Below are positions 43,458 to 52,039 of a stretch of DNA of 64,000 bases, in pieces; the stretch's first letter is position 1, and every line of letters begins with the position of its first letter. The DNA is taken from positions 434,001 through 498,000 of the forward strand of contig NZ_CP015225.1 of assembly GCF_001623525.1 (NCBI RefSeq), written 5' to 3'. The position numbers and the translations under genes were made by a program. This stretch comes from Pseudomonas fluorescens. Lineage in GTDB: Bacteria; Pseudomonadota; Gammaproteobacteria; Pseudomonadales; Pseudomonadaceae. The notes below the pieces were generated by a model. That model was not told where the DNA came from. It made no database searches and worked only from the letters and a program-made list of their open reading frames with translations.

Positions 43458-43614
43458 CACCCAGTTCCGCTAGCGCCGGGGCGGGTAATTGGGTCAATGA
43501 GTTCACATGAGCCTTGGCGCCGAGCATGAGGTAGCCGGGTAGGGCGGACGCCAGGTGATGGTTGACTGTCCAATGGTTCGTTTCATGGAGGATAAACGGT
43601 GGTGCTAGTTCCAA
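43458..43614 (-). pseudogene. 5' fragment of a HIT-like hydrolase gene
   Basis: A TTG start with GGGAG five bases upstream opens ELAPPFILHETNHWTVNHHL, then ASALPGYLMLGAKAHVNSLT and LPAPALAELG. This is the N-terminal pattern of HIT-family diadenosine-tetraphosphate-hydrolase-like proteins. The catalytic HxHxH part is missing: after about 52 codons the frame enters the antisense of the PNPOx-like fragment. Confidence 0.6.
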
Positions 43615-43709
43615 AGCTGACTCCCTGTCGTAGTGCGGTCAGGACCGCTCCTTCAACTATGTACCATTTTTCAGCCGTGCGCTGACAGGCGAGGCGGGTA
43701 AGGACCCGT

Positions 43710-43837
43710 GGCGAGGGAGCTTGCTCCCGCTGGGCTGCGCAGCAGCCCTAAAACCTACCCCGCGGTGCATCAGGCAGAACGCGTTCAGCTTGGTTGGGGT
43801 CGCTTCGCAACCCAGCGGGAGCAAGCTCCCTCGCCAC
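43710..43837. repeat. Palindromic repeat, GTGGCGAGGGAGC family
   Basis: Outer arms GTGGCGAGGGAGCTTGCTCC and GGAGCAAGCTCCCTCGCCAC enclose inner arms with GGGCTGCGCAGCAGCCC and GGTCGCTTCGCAACCC. It takes up much of the 383-base gap between the HIT fragment and the LysR gene; otherwise that gap is empty. Confidence 0.85.
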
Positions 43838-43876
43838 GGGGTTTTGTGTTGTCCGGGCACCGAGGTGAAAGCTTTA

Positions 43877-43917
43877 GGGCCGCTTCGCGGCCCAACGGGG
43901 ATAAATCCCCTCGCCAC
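43877..43917. repeat. Half copy of the GTGGCGAGG palindromic repeat
   Basis: GGCCGCTTCGCGGCC, then AACGGGGATAAATCCCCTCGCCAC: one half of the element, in the ATAAATCCCC variant seen at 10633-10726, set 40 bases after the full copy. Confidence 0.8.
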
Positions 43918-43997
43918 AGGGATGCATAAGAGTGCACAAGGATGGTCAGCGGGATGCCGTTCAGTGCAGTTCAATGGCTTTTGTGGCGAGGTTGTAA

Positions 43998-44864
43998 CTA
44001 ACCTTCGAACTCCGCCTGCAACATCGCTAGAAACGCTTCCCTGGCAGGATGCCGGCCAGCGTTTTCATGCCAGTAGAAAAGGTTATCGATGCCTGTCAGC
44101 TCCGGGAACTCATACCCTGTCCAGCCAGCCCCCTGGCGGTATTGCTCATAGATCCCACGCGGCACCAGCGAGACGCCGGCGCCGGCACTGACGCAGCCGA
44201 CGATGGCGCCATAACTGGCGATGCTGATGATCGGTTGCACTTGGTCATGGCGCAGCAACCACTGCTCCAGGGCAAAGCGGTACGGGCAGCCTGGGGGCCA
44301 CATGAAGATCGCCTTACCTTGCAGGTCTGCGGCATTGCGCAAGGGGCCGTGGGATTCGGAGGCGATGAGCATCAGGTCTTCGCGGTACATTACGGCGCGC
44401 TTGAGCCCCGGCCGTTCCACGTCGACCGCCACGATCACACCGTCGAGCCGGTGGTGCTGGGTATCGTCCAGTAACTGCGCCCAAGTCCCCGTGCTCAGTT
44501 CCAGCGACACCTGAGGATACTGCGCGTGATATTTGGCCAATAACTGCGGTAGGCGCCCCGTGGCGCTGGATTCGATGGCGCCTATGCGCAACGGTCCGCT
44601 TGGCGTGTGGCTGGGGTTTACCGCGCGGCGGGCTTCTTCCGTCAGGCCGAGGATTTTTGTCGCATAACCCAGGAACACCTCGCCCGCCGGGCTGACCCGC
44701 AAGCCGCGGCCTTCGCGGAAAAACAACGGTGTACCCAACTCCCGCTCCAGGGATTTGAGTCGTGCCGTGATGTTGGACGGTACGCAGTGCAGCACTTCGG
44801 CGGCGCGGGCGATGCTGCCGGTGTCGCAGACGGTCTTGAACATGCGCAGTTGGGACAGTTCCAT
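43998..44864 (-). CDS. LysR family transcriptional regulator
   Basis: Regulator of 288 residues: helix-turn-helix TGSIARAAEVLHCVPSNITA and LGTPLFFREGRGLRVSPAGE, then an effector domain with VIVAVDVERPGLKRAVMYRE and GAIVGCVSAGAGVSLVPRGI. It belongs to the group that often flanks exporter genes. Divergent from the EamA transporter gene by 110 bases, its likely target. Confidence 0.88.
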   Translation of the reverse strand: MELSQLRMFKTVCDTGSIARAAEVLHCVPSNITARLKSLERELGTPLFFREGRGLRVSPAGEVFLGYATKILGLTEEARRAVNPSHTPSGPLRIGAIESSATGRLPQLLAKYHAQYPQVSLELSTGTWAQLLDDTQHHRLDGVIVAVDVERPGLKRAVMYREDLMLIASESHGPLRNAADLQGKAIFMWPPGCPYRFALEQWLLRHDQVQPIISIASYGAIVGCVSAGAGVSLVPRGIYEQYRQGAGWTGYEFPELTGIDNLFYWHENAGRHPAREAFLAMLQAEFEG

Positions 44865-44974
44865 AACTCACCCAAAGTGAATGGTTGGCTGAGTTTAAGT
44901 CACTTGTATTGAGAGTGGGTGGTTTTGATACTTCAGGGTAAATCGACCAGACGCCCAGTGCGCAGGAACTCTGA

Positions 44975-45898
44975 ATGGAAACCCGTTGTGTGCCGTTTGA
45001 GGGCTTGAAGAACCCCAGCAGACCCCGCGTAAAAGTGATCCTGGCGACCACGTTCGTGATTCTTTGTTGGGCCTATTCGCCCGTTGGTATTCGCATCGGC
45101 TTGCAGGCCTACGAACCGGGTCAACTGGCGTTGATGCGGTTTCTCATCGCTTCGGTGTTCATGGCCGTCGTCGCGATGGCGAAGGGTATTTCCTGGCCGC
45201 GTCTCGGGGATTTACCGTTGCTGGCGGTATTGGGTTTCTTTGCCGTGAGTCTGCACCACATCGCCCTCAACTACGGCCAACGGGGCGTCAGTGCCGCGGC
45301 GGCGAGTGTGTTGGCCCAGTCCACGCCGTTGTTCAGCACATTGCTTGCGCATTTTGTCTTCAAGGAAAGAGTCGGCGCTTGGCAATGGGGCTGTGTCCTG
45401 TGCGGCTTGCTTGGCGCAGCCGTGGTCGTCACGGGGGATCGAGGCTTGGGTGACATGGACGCCCATGGACTGTTGATCCTGCTGGCGGCGCTGTCCTGGA
45501 GTGTGTATTTCGCTTTGCAGAAGCACCATACCCATCGTTACGAAGGCTTGACCCTGGTTTGTTACACCGTCTGGTCGGGCACACTTCTGTTGTTCATTTT
45601 CGCGCCGGGCATGTTGAGCGCGGCGCGACAGGCTTCGGCTTCGGTGAACCTGGCGGTGTTGGTTCTCGGTATTTTCCCCAGCGCGCTGGCGTACCTCGCC
45701 TGGGCGTACGTGCTGGCCCACAGCGACGTGAGCCGCGCTTCCATGGCGCTTTACCTGATACCGCCCACGGCGATGTTGATGGCTTGTCTGGTCCTGGCCG
45801 AACGCCCAGCGACGATGGTGATTGTTGGGGCGGTTATCGTGTTGGCGAGTGTGCTTGCGTTGAATTTCGGGCCGGTGAGTGTGGCGAAAGTCGGCTGA
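44975..45898 (+). CDS. EamA/DMT family transporter
   Basis: Inner-membrane protein of 307 residues with ten predicted helices in two EamA halves (first about 22-155, second about 165-300). The second half ends ASMALYLIPPTAMLMACLVL, typical of drug/metabolite exporters. Controlled in all likelihood by the divergent LysR protein. Substrate unknown. Confidence 0.86.
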   Translation: METRCVPFEGLKNPSRPRVKVILATTFVILCWAYSPVGIRIGLQAYEPGQLALMRFLIASVFMAVVAMAKGISWPRLGDLPLLAVLGFFAVSLHHIALNYGQRGVSAAAASVLAQSTPLFSTLLAHFVFKERVGAWQWGCVLCGLLGAAVVVTGDRGLGDMDAHGLLILLAALSWSVYFALQKHHTHRYEGLTLVCYTVWSGTLLLFIFAPGMLSAARQASASVNLAVLVLGIFPSALAYLAWAYVLAHSDVSRASMALYLIPPTAMLMACLVLAERPATMVIVGAVIVLASVLALNFGPVSVAKVG

Positions 45899-45940
45899 TT
45901 CTGTAGCGGATGTAGGCAATGATGTTCGATGCTGTCCTGT

Positions 45941-45984
45941 TTAGGGCTGCTGCGCAGCCCAGCGGGAGCGAGCTCCCTCGCCAC
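45941..45984. repeat. Half copy of the GTGGCGAGGGAGC palindromic repeat
   Basis: TTAGGGCTGCTGCGCAGCCC, then AGCGGGAGCGAGCTCCCTCG and CCAC. It is the right half of the element seen whole at 43710 and 56301. Confidence 0.8.
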
Positions 45985-45989
45985 GGTTC

Positions 45990-46101
45990 GATCATTCCCA
46001 CGCTCCCGCGTGGGAACGCCACCAGGGACGCTCTGCGTTCCGCCCTTGGCATGTGACGCAGAGCGTCACGGGATGCATTCCCATGCGGAGCGTGGGGACA
46101 A
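45990..46101. repeat. Palindromic repeat, GATCATTCCCACGCTC family
   Basis: Starts GATCATTCCCACGCTCCCGC, holds GACGCTCTGCGTTCC and TGACGCAGAGCGTCACGGGA palindromes, and ends GCGGAGCGTGGGGACAATC. The second copy lies at 47250-47334. Together with the repeat before it, it fills the gap 45899-46117. Confidence 0.85.
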
Positions 46102-46117
46102 TCAACGTACCGCCACC

Positions 46118-46660
46118 TTATTTTTTAACCTGATAATCCTGGCCCCACACGCGCACGGTGTCGATTTTCTCGTTCAACCCTTCAAACACAAACTTCTGCC
46201 GCACGGCTGTCTTCGGCGGAATGGTGACTTCATCCGGGTTTTCAAACCCTGCGAGCTTGTTGGCGTAACCGGCCTGGTCGATGGCGAGCAGGGCGCCTGT
46301 CTGGCCGAGGTTGATCAGGCGCAGTTGCGTGTCAGTGCTGTTCTTGAAGCCGAGGGTGACGCTGAAGGTGTCGTCAACGGGCTCCAGCTTCAGGACTTCG
46401 ATGGAGACGCGGTCTTTCAGTTGCTCGTTGGAGGAAATGATCGCCGCGCCGTCGGCGCCCTGGGCCGACTCGCGGCCATCGAGCACGCCTTCGCTGACGC
46501 CGCCCAACAGGTTCTTGCCGGCGGTAATGAAGCTTGAGACGGCTGCCTTGGTCGAGTCCTTGATGAGGCTGCCGTCGGTTGGCTCGCCTTCGGCGAAGCA
46601 CAGCGAGCTGAGCAAAAGGCTGGAGACGAAGAGGGTGGAGCGTGACGGCAGAAGGTTCAT
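46118..46660 (-). CDS. Periplasmic hypothetical protein
   Basis: Protein of 180 residues with a signal peptide (about 1-23, ending LCFAEG). The mature part has an IgG-like strand pattern (VSIEVLKLEPVDDTFSVTLG, FKNSTDTQLRLINL, IPPKTAVRQKFVFEGL), as in DUF-type extracytoplasmic beta-sandwich proteins. The ATG at 46660 gives the signal peptide its normal length. Function unknown. Confidence 0.7.
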   Translation of the reverse strand: MNLLPSRSTLFVSSLLLSSLCFAEGEPTDGSLIKDSTKAAVSSFITAGKNLLGGVSEGVLDGRESAQGADGAAIISSNEQLKDRVSIEVLKLEPVDDTFSVTLGFKNSTDTQLRLINLGQTGALLAIDQAGYANKLAGFENPDEVTIPPKTAVRQKFVFEGLNEKIDTVRVWGQDYQVKK

Positions 46661-46736
46661 ACCTGAGTCCTTGAGGGGGGCAGCGACATCGCCCGACAAC
46701 AGGGCGAACGGCAATGATAGCCGTGATCATGGGCTG

Positions 46737-46934
46737 CTAGCGATCGGCTTCCTTGAGTTTTTCCGACATCTTCACCAGCGTTGCCAACGAGTCCGCATTC
46801 ATCTTGCGCATCAACGACCCGCGGCGCACTTTCACGGTCACCTCGCTCAAGCCCAGTCGGGCGGCCACCTGCTTGTTCAACAGCCCTGACACGACCAGCT
46901 CCATCACCTCGCGCTCGCCGTCAGTCGGAGAGAG
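46737..46934 (-). pseudogene. LuxR/FixJ-type response regulator, DNA-binding end only
   Basis: The last 65 codons read as a complete FixJ-type helix-turn-helix (EREVMELVVSGLLNKQVAAR, LGLSEVTVKVRRGSLMRKMN). The receiver domain that should stand before it is missing: the upstream 44 codons are Lys/Arg-rich and unlike any receiver. Probably the 3' relic of a deleted regulator gene, though a translated stand-alone DNA-binding peptide cannot be ruled out. Confidence 0.6.
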
Positions 46935-47121
46935 AACTTCGCGGTATGGCTTTAACTTTTTTCGCCTATTGAAAGTTGTGCGACGAGGGAAGGCGTTCGT
47001 CTGATCCGTATTTTTCTGCGCCAGGTGCCTCTGTAATGACCCCGGGCCCAGCCCCAGAATAATCACGCGGCGGGCCTATCGGGCTACCCGTGTACTGCAA
47101 TTTTTTGGTCCAGGAGTGCTC

Positions 47122-47205
47122 ATGGCGAAGATGGCGATTTTTTTAGGTGGGTTTTTGGCACTGACTCTTTTGATCGGCGTGCTGGCGACGATTTCGCCCG
47201 TGTAG
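47122..47205 (+). CDS. 27-residue membrane peptide
   Basis: A 27-codon frame opens MAKMAIFLGGFLALTLLIGV and ends ATISPV. AGGAG lies six bases before the ATG. Two charged residues are followed by one membrane helix, the layout of bacterial small membrane proteins. Too short for gene finders; the good ribosome-binding site and amphipathy favour a real gene. Confidence 0.55.
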   Translation: MAKMAIFLGGFLALTLLIGVLATISPV

Positions 47206-47249
47206 GCACATGCTGCTGAAGCGCCTGTGGCGACAAGCCCACTGCGGTC

Positions 47250-47334
47250 GATCATTCCCACGCTCTGCGTGGGCATGCATCCCGTGACGCTCTGCGTCAC
47301 TTTCCAGAAAGCGGAGCGTGGGGAGCGATCATTC
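47250..47334. repeat. Palindromic repeat, GATCATTCCCACGCTC family, second copy
   Basis: GATCATTCCCACGCTCTGCG, TGACGCTCTGCGTCA and GCGGAGCGTGGGGAGCGATC match the copy at 45990-46101, but this one is shorter. It lies between the small membrane peptide gene and the cheB stop. Confidence 0.85.
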
Positions 47335-47368
47335 ACCTGATCAAGCTCCACTGTAGGGACGGTCGTTG

Positions 47369-48442
47369 TTACCGATGCAAGATCACCTGCGCAATCTCCT
47401 GCAACCCCATCACCCGTTGCGCCGCATTGAGTTTGATCGCTTCCTTGGGCATGCCGAAGACCACGCAACTGGCTTCGTCCTGGGCCACGGTGGTGCTGCC
47501 GGCGTCGAGCATTTCCTTCAGGCCGCGGGCGCCGTCGTCGCCCATGCCGGTCATGATGATGCCGGTGGCGTTGCGGCCGGCGAATTTGGCCACGGAGCGG
47601 AACAGCACATCCACCGAAGGGCGGTGGCGGTTGACCAGTGGGCCATCCACCACCTGCACGTGATAGAACGCGCCGCTGCGGGTCACCATCATGTGTTTGC
47701 CGCCTGGTGCGATGAGTGCCAGGCCCGGGTGGATGCGGTCGTTGTTGCGGGCCTCGCGCACTTCGATCTGGCACAGGCTGTTCAGCCGGGCGGCGAACGA
47801 GGCGGTGAATTTTTCCGGCATGTGCTGGACGATGACGATGCCCGGGCACACTCGCGGCAGGGCGGTGAGCACCGCTTCCAGGGCCTGGGTACCACCGGTG
47901 GAGGTGCCCAGGGCGACGATGCGTTCGGTGGTCTGTGCCATGGCGTGGCCGTTGGCGGCGGGCAGCATGGCGTCGGCGGTGAGTTTGGTCGCGGGCGTCA
48001 GCGCGATCGGGGCGGGACGCTTGCCCAGGTTGTGCACGTTGACCTGGGCGGCGGCACGGATCGCCGACACCAGTTCCGGCGCCGACTCCAACAGAAAGTT
48101 CTTCAGGCCGGTGGTGGGCTTGGTGATGATTTCCACCGCGCCAGCGGCCATCGCCTGCAAGGTGGTTTCCGCGCCCCGGGGCGTCAGGGACGAGCAGATC
48201 ACCACCGGAGTGGGGCGCTCGCTCATGATTTTTTTCAGGAACGTGATGCCGTCCATGCGCGGCATTTCCACGTCCAGCACGATCACGTCGGGCCATTCCT
48301 TGGCCAGTTTGTCCATGGCGAAAATCGGGTCGGACGCCGCGCCCATGACGTGGATGTCCGGTGTGTCGCTGAGGATCGCCAGCAACACCTGGCGAACCAC
48401 CGCAGAGTCATCCACCAGCAGTACATTGATCTTTTTTGACAT
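47369..48442 (-). CDS. cheB: Chemotaxis protein-glutamate methylesterase CheB
   Basis: Protein of 357 residues. Receiver domain (1-125) with phospho-acceptor Asp57 in VLDVEMP and the Asp10-Asp11 pair; the esterase/deamidase domain (about 172-357) has Ser181 in GTSTGG, His207 in VQHMPEKF and Asp302/303 in GMGDDGARG. It removes methyl groups from receptors when phosphorylated by CheA. Last gene of the operon, two bases after cheD. The ATG at 48442 is used; 18 further codons upstream are open but lie in cheD. Confidence 0.93.
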   Translation of the reverse strand: MSKKINVLLVDDSAVVRQVLLAILSDTPDIHVMGAASDPIFAMDKLAKEWPDVIVLDVEMPRMDGITFLKKIMSERPTPVVICSSLTPRGAETTLQAMAAGAVEIITKPTTGLKNFLLESAPELVSAIRAAAQVNVHNLGKRPAPIALTPATKLTADAMLPAANGHAMAQTTERIVALGTSTGGTQALEAVLTALPRVCPGIVIVQHMPEKFTASFAARLNSLCQIEVREARNNDRIHPGLALIAPGGKHMMVTRSGAFYHVQVVDGPLVNRHRPSVDVLFRSVAKFAGRNATGIIMTGMGDDGARGLKEMLDAGSTTVAQDEASCVVFGMPKEAIKLNAAQRVMGLQEIAQVILHR

Positions 48443-48444
48443 AG

Positions 48445-48942
48445 TCAGTGCCGGGTCCTTATAGGTTGGTGCCTGACCCATACATCGCCGCTGCAAAGGT
48501 CGAAGATGATGCTTCGGTGGCCGGTGCTACCCATGTCCTGGGCGATCAGGTCCAGGCGGTAGAGGGCAGCGATTTCCAGCGCCGCATTGACGTTCAACCG
48601 CGCCACATCGCCGTAGGGCACATGGCGTTGCAGTTCGGGGAACATCTCGCCGCCGCCGAACAGCTTGAGTTGATAGTCCTCGGGTTCGGTGTGATGGGCC
48701 CTGGCCTGACGGATGAACAGCTCAATGGCTTCATCGGCGTATAGGCCGTTCAAGGCCTTGGAGCAACGCACCCGACTGGGCAGCATGAAGTGGCACATGC
48801 CGCCGATCTTGCGTTCGGGGTGCCACAGCGTGATCGCCACGCAAGAGCCGAGAATCGTGCGCAGGCGGGTCGGGCAAGTGGCAAAGCGAAACTCCCCCGG
48901 CGCCAGGTACACCTCGGCCACTGCCCTCATTGCGGTGTTCAT
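48445..48942 (-). CDS. cheD: Chemoreceptor glutamine deamidase CheD
   Basis: Protein of 165 residues that deamidates receptor Gln residues. Catalytic Cys34 in GSCVAITLW and His51 in MCHFMLPSR are present, with the family's [11 protein letters not shown] segment. Its start overlaps the cheR stop by four bases (ATGA), and it is followed closely by cheB. Confidence 0.92.
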   Translation of the reverse strand: MNTAMRAVAEVYLAPGEFRFATCPTRLRTILGSCVAITLWHPERKIGGMCHFMLPSRVRCSKALNGLYADEAIELFIRQARAHHTEPEDYQLKLFGGGEMFPELQRHVPYGDVARLNVNAALEIAALYRLDLIAQDMGSTGHRSIIFDLCSGDVWVRHQPIRTRH

Positions 48943-49775
48943 GGCTTGCGATAAATCGAAGGGGCCACCAGTTTCAACGCATCGGACACACCGTTGAGAC
49001 TCTCCGAGTGGCTGACGATGAAATACCCGCCGGGCTTGAGTCGGGGGATCAAGCGGGCGACCACTTTGCTTTTGGTGGGTTGGTCGAAATAGATCATGAC
49101 GTTGCGCAGGAAGATCACATCGAACTCCCCCAGCTCCGGCAAGGTGTCGTTGAGGTTGACCTGGATGAAGTTGACCCGGTTGCGCAACGCCCGGTCGATG
49201 AGGAACGTGCCTTGCTGGCTACCGGTGCCCTTGAGGCAATATTTCACCAGCAGCGGCTGAGGCAGGGTGCGGGCGCGTTCCATCGGGTAATGCCCGGAGC
49301 GCGCCTTGGCCAGTACCTGGCTGCTGATGTCCGAACCGATCACTTCCCAAGGCGTGGTGCCCAGCCCTTCGGCCAGGGTCATGGCCAGGCTGTAGGGCTC
49401 TTCCCCGGAAGAGCTGGCCGCGCTCCACAGGCGGAAGGTCTTGCCCGGCGTTGCGTGGGGCAGTACGTGTTGGCGCAGGAAATCGAAATGTTTGGGCTCG
49501 CGGAAAAAGTAGGTCTCGTTGGTCGTCAGCAGGTCCAGCGCCACTTGTAACTCATCGGTGCGCTGGCCGTTCATGATCAGCTTGAAATACTCGCCATAAC
49601 TGTCCAGCCCATAGTGCTTGAGGCGCTTGAACAAACGCCCGGCCACCAGGGCTTTCTTGGCCTCGGACAGGCTGATGCCGGCGGCCTGGTACAGCCAGGA
49701 CTGGAACTGGCCGAACTCTCGGTCACTGAGCGCCAGCGCGTTCGCCGTGCGTTCCTTGCAGGTATCGGCGTTCAC
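48939..49775 (-). CDS. cheR: Chemotaxis protein methyltransferase CheR
   Basis: Protein of 278 residues that methylates receptor Glu residues with S-adenosylmethionine. N-terminal helical domain (about 1-70), then the SAM site LWSAASSSGEEPYSLAM and the FDVIFLRNVMIYFD segment. GTG start at 49775, overlapping the cheW stop by four bases (GTGA); a far longer frame exists upstream but runs antisense-like through cheW. Confidence 0.92.
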   Translation of the reverse strand: MNADTCKERTANALALSDREFGQFQSWLYQAAGISLSEAKKALVAGRLFKRLKHYGLDSYGEYFKLIMNGQRTDELQVALDLLTTNETYFFREPKHFDFLRQHVLPHATPGKTFRLWSAASSSGEEPYSLAMTLAEGLGTTPWEVIGSDISSQVLAKARSGHYPMERARTLPQPLLVKYCLKGTGSQQGTFLIDRALRNRVNFIQVNLNDTLPELGEFDVIFLRNVMIYFDQPTKSKVVARLIPRLKPGGYFIVSHSESLNGVSDALKLVAPSIYRKP

Positions 49776-50308
49776 GGGGCATCCACTTCCAGCGCGTTCG
49801 GGCTGGCTTCGGCGAGTTGGGACATTTCGTCGATGGACAACACGCGGTCCACCTCCAGTACGATGACGAACTTGCCATCGACCTTGGCCATGCCACTGAT
49901 GAAATCGGCCCGGATCTTCGCGCCGAAGCTCGGTGGCGGCTCGATCTGCGAGGCCGGGATTTCCAGCACCGCCGACACCGTGTCCACCAGCAGGCCAATG
50001 TCCTGGGCCTGGCCGTCGGCGCTGGACGCCTCGATGATCACCACGCACGAGCGCCGGCTGATCGCCGAATTCGGCCGGCCGAAACGGGCCGACAAGTCCA
50101 CCACCGGCACGACGGCACCGCGCAGGTTGATCACCCCGCGCACGAACGTCGGCATCATCGGCACCACGGTCAGGTTGCCGTATTCGATGATTTCCTTGAT
50201 GCACAGGATGCCGATGGCAAACATCTCCGTGCCGAGCATAAACGTCAGGTATTGCGCTTCTTCCTCGACCGCGATGGCGGTTTGACGTGTGGTCGCGATG
50301 GCGCCCAT
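49772..50308 (-). CDS. cheW: Chemotaxis coupling protein CheW
   Basis: Protein of 178 residues that links receptors to the kinase CheA. CheW fold: YLTFMLGTEMFAIGILCIKE, then VRGVINLRGAVVPVVDLSARFG and IGLLVDTVSAVLEIP. AAGGAG lies nine bases before the ATG at 50308; seven codons upstream there is another ATG. Confidence 0.92.
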   Translation of the reverse strand: MGAIATTRQTAIAVEEEAQYLTFMLGTEMFAIGILCIKEIIEYGNLTVVPMMPTFVRGVINLRGAVVPVVDLSARFGRPNSAISRRSCVVIIEASSADGQAQDIGLLVDTVSAVLEIPASQIEPPPSFGAKIRADFISGMAKVDGKFVIVLEVDRVLSIDEMSQLAEASPNALEVDAP

Positions 50309-50347
50309 TGCTTTTTCTCCTTTAAGCAAGCCTGTGGAACCGGGCCA

Positions 50348-52006
50348 TCAGAACCGGGTGAATTCCGATTCGTCCGGGGCACTGGCCATGTTGTAGGCAA
50401 ACGCCTTGGGCATGATCGGTGCCGGTGTCCGCGTCGGTTTGCGGCCGGAGGAGCCTGGGGTGTTGTCGACCCTGGCAACTTGCACGGCAGACTTGGGCGG
50501 CGTGTCCAGGGTGAAGAAGCTCATGGCCTGTTGCAGCTGTTCGGCCTGGCTGCTCATTTCCTCGGCGGTGGCGGCCAGTTCTTCGCTGCTGGAGGCGTTT
50601 TGCTGGGTCACCTGGTTGAGCTGGGTCATGGCGGTGTTGATCTGCGCCACACCGGCGGCCTGTTCTTCGGAGGCGGCGCTGATTTCCTGCACCAGGTCCG
50701 AGGTCTTGTTGATCGAGGGGACCATCTCGTTGAGCAGGTTCCCGGCCTTCTCGGCCATATCGACGCTGCTGGAGGACAGCTCGCCGATTTCCTGGGCGGC
50801 CACCTGGCTGCGTTCGGCCAGCTTGCGCACTTCGGCGGCGACCACCGCGAAGCCTTTGCCGTGCTCACCGGCGCGGGCGGCTTCGATGGCAGCGTTGAGC
50901 GCCAGCAGGTTGGTCTGGTAGGCGATGTCGTCGATGATGCTGATCCGCTGGGCGATTTTCTTCATCGCCACCACGGTCTGCTGCACCGACTCGCCGCCGT
51001 CGGTGGCTTCCTTGGCGGCCTTGCTGGCCATGCCGTCGGTGACCTTGGCGTTCTCGGTGTTCTGGTTGATGCTGGCGCTCATCTGCTCGATGGAGGCGCT
51101 GGTTTCCTCGACGCTGGCTGCCTGTTCACTGGTGGCCTGGCTCATCGATTGCGCGGTGGCGCTGACTTCTTCGGAAGCACTGGCCAGGTTGTCCGCAGCG
51201 TTACGCACTTCGCCAATGATGTGCGAGAGCTTGCCGATCATGTTCTGCATGGCGTTGAGCACCATGCCGGTTTCGTCTTTGGAGCCGCCGTCGATTTTGG
51301 CGTTCAGGTTGCCTTCGGCCAATTGCTCGGCGACGGTCGCGGCCTGTTTCAAGGGGCGGGAGATGATGCGCGAGATGAACAGCGCCAGGCCCAGGCCCAC
51401 CAGCAGGGCGGCAATCAGCACGACGATGATCGACAGGCGCGATTTTTCAAACAGCGCTGCGCCATGCTCGCTGGCGGCGCCAGCGCCCGCGTCATTGAGT
51501 TCCACCAGTTTTTGCAGGTCGTTGACCACCAGATCGAATTGACGCTTGGATTGGCCCTTGAGCATTGCATGGGCTTGCTCGGTCAGGTTTTGCCGAGACA
51601 GTGCAAGCAGGTCTTTGCTGACTGCGAGGTAAGCGACCCAGTCATTGCGGGTGGTTTCGAACAGCTGGCGATCTTCCGCGCTGGAGAGCAGTTTTTCATA
51701 GGTCGCCATGCGGGTTTCAAACCCCTTCCTGGCGTCTTCCGCTTCTTGTTCGACAGTGAGGCGTTCCTGTTCGGAATCGGCGGTAATGTGGCGGTTTTCC
51801 TTGAGGCGATAGTTTGCCGCGTAGAAACGCATGCCCGAGGCCGCACGCATGGACGGCATCCAGTTTTCCCTGATATCGACGGTGGTGCTGTTCACCTCGC
51901 CCAGTTGGATGATCGCGAACACTCCCATGACGGCGGTCAGGGCCAGCACCACAAGAAATGAAGTGATCAGTTTGGTGGCGATTCTAAGATCGTAGAACCA
52001 TTTCAT
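50348..52006 (-). CDS. Methyl-accepting chemotaxis protein with C-terminal docking pentapeptide
   Basis: Receptor of 552 residues: membrane helix about 12-32, periplasmic four-helix-bundle sensor (about 35-190), second membrane helix about 198-218, HAMP, then the signalling helices with the hairpin tip [20 protein letters not shown]. The C-terminus is ESEFTRF, whose last five residues fit x-[FHWY]-x-x-[FHWY], the CheR/CheB docking pentapeptide. It is coded inside the che operon between cheA and cheW. Ligand unknown. Confidence 0.9.
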   Translation of the reverse strand: MKWFYDLRIATKLITSFLVVLALTAVMGVFAIIQLGEVNSTTVDIRENWMPSMRAASGMRFYAANYRLKENRHITADSEQERLTVEQEAEDARKGFETRMATYEKLLSSAEDRQLFETTRNDWVAYLAVSKDLLALSRQNLTEQAHAMLKGQSKRQFDLVVNDLQKLVELNDAGAGAASEHGAALFEKSRLSIIVVLIAALLVGLGLALFISRIISRPLKQAATVAEQLAEGNLNAKIDGGSKDETGMVLNAMQNMIGKLSHIIGEVRNAADNLASASEEVSATAQSMSQATSEQAASVEETSASIEQMSASINQNTENAKVTDGMASKAAKEATDGGESVQQTVVAMKKIAQRISIIDDIAYQTNLLALNAAIEAARAGEHGKGFAVVAAEVRKLAERSQVAAQEIGELSSSSVDMAEKAGNLLNEMVPSINKTSDLVQEISAASEEQAAGVAQINTAMTQLNQVTQQNASSSEELAATAEEMSSQAEQLQQAMSFFTLDTPPKSAVQVARVDNTPGSSGRKPTRTPAPIMPKAFAYNMASAPDESEFTRF

Positions 52007-52039
52007 TGGGAAGTACCTCTCCATGGAATTGCTTAAGCG

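Noticed and set aside
49817..51961. A 714-codon open frame on the plus strand across cheW and the receptor gene.
   Set aside because: It is the antisense of well-conserved che genes, with Gly/His/Gln-rich composition and no domain; a product of G+C-rich codon use.
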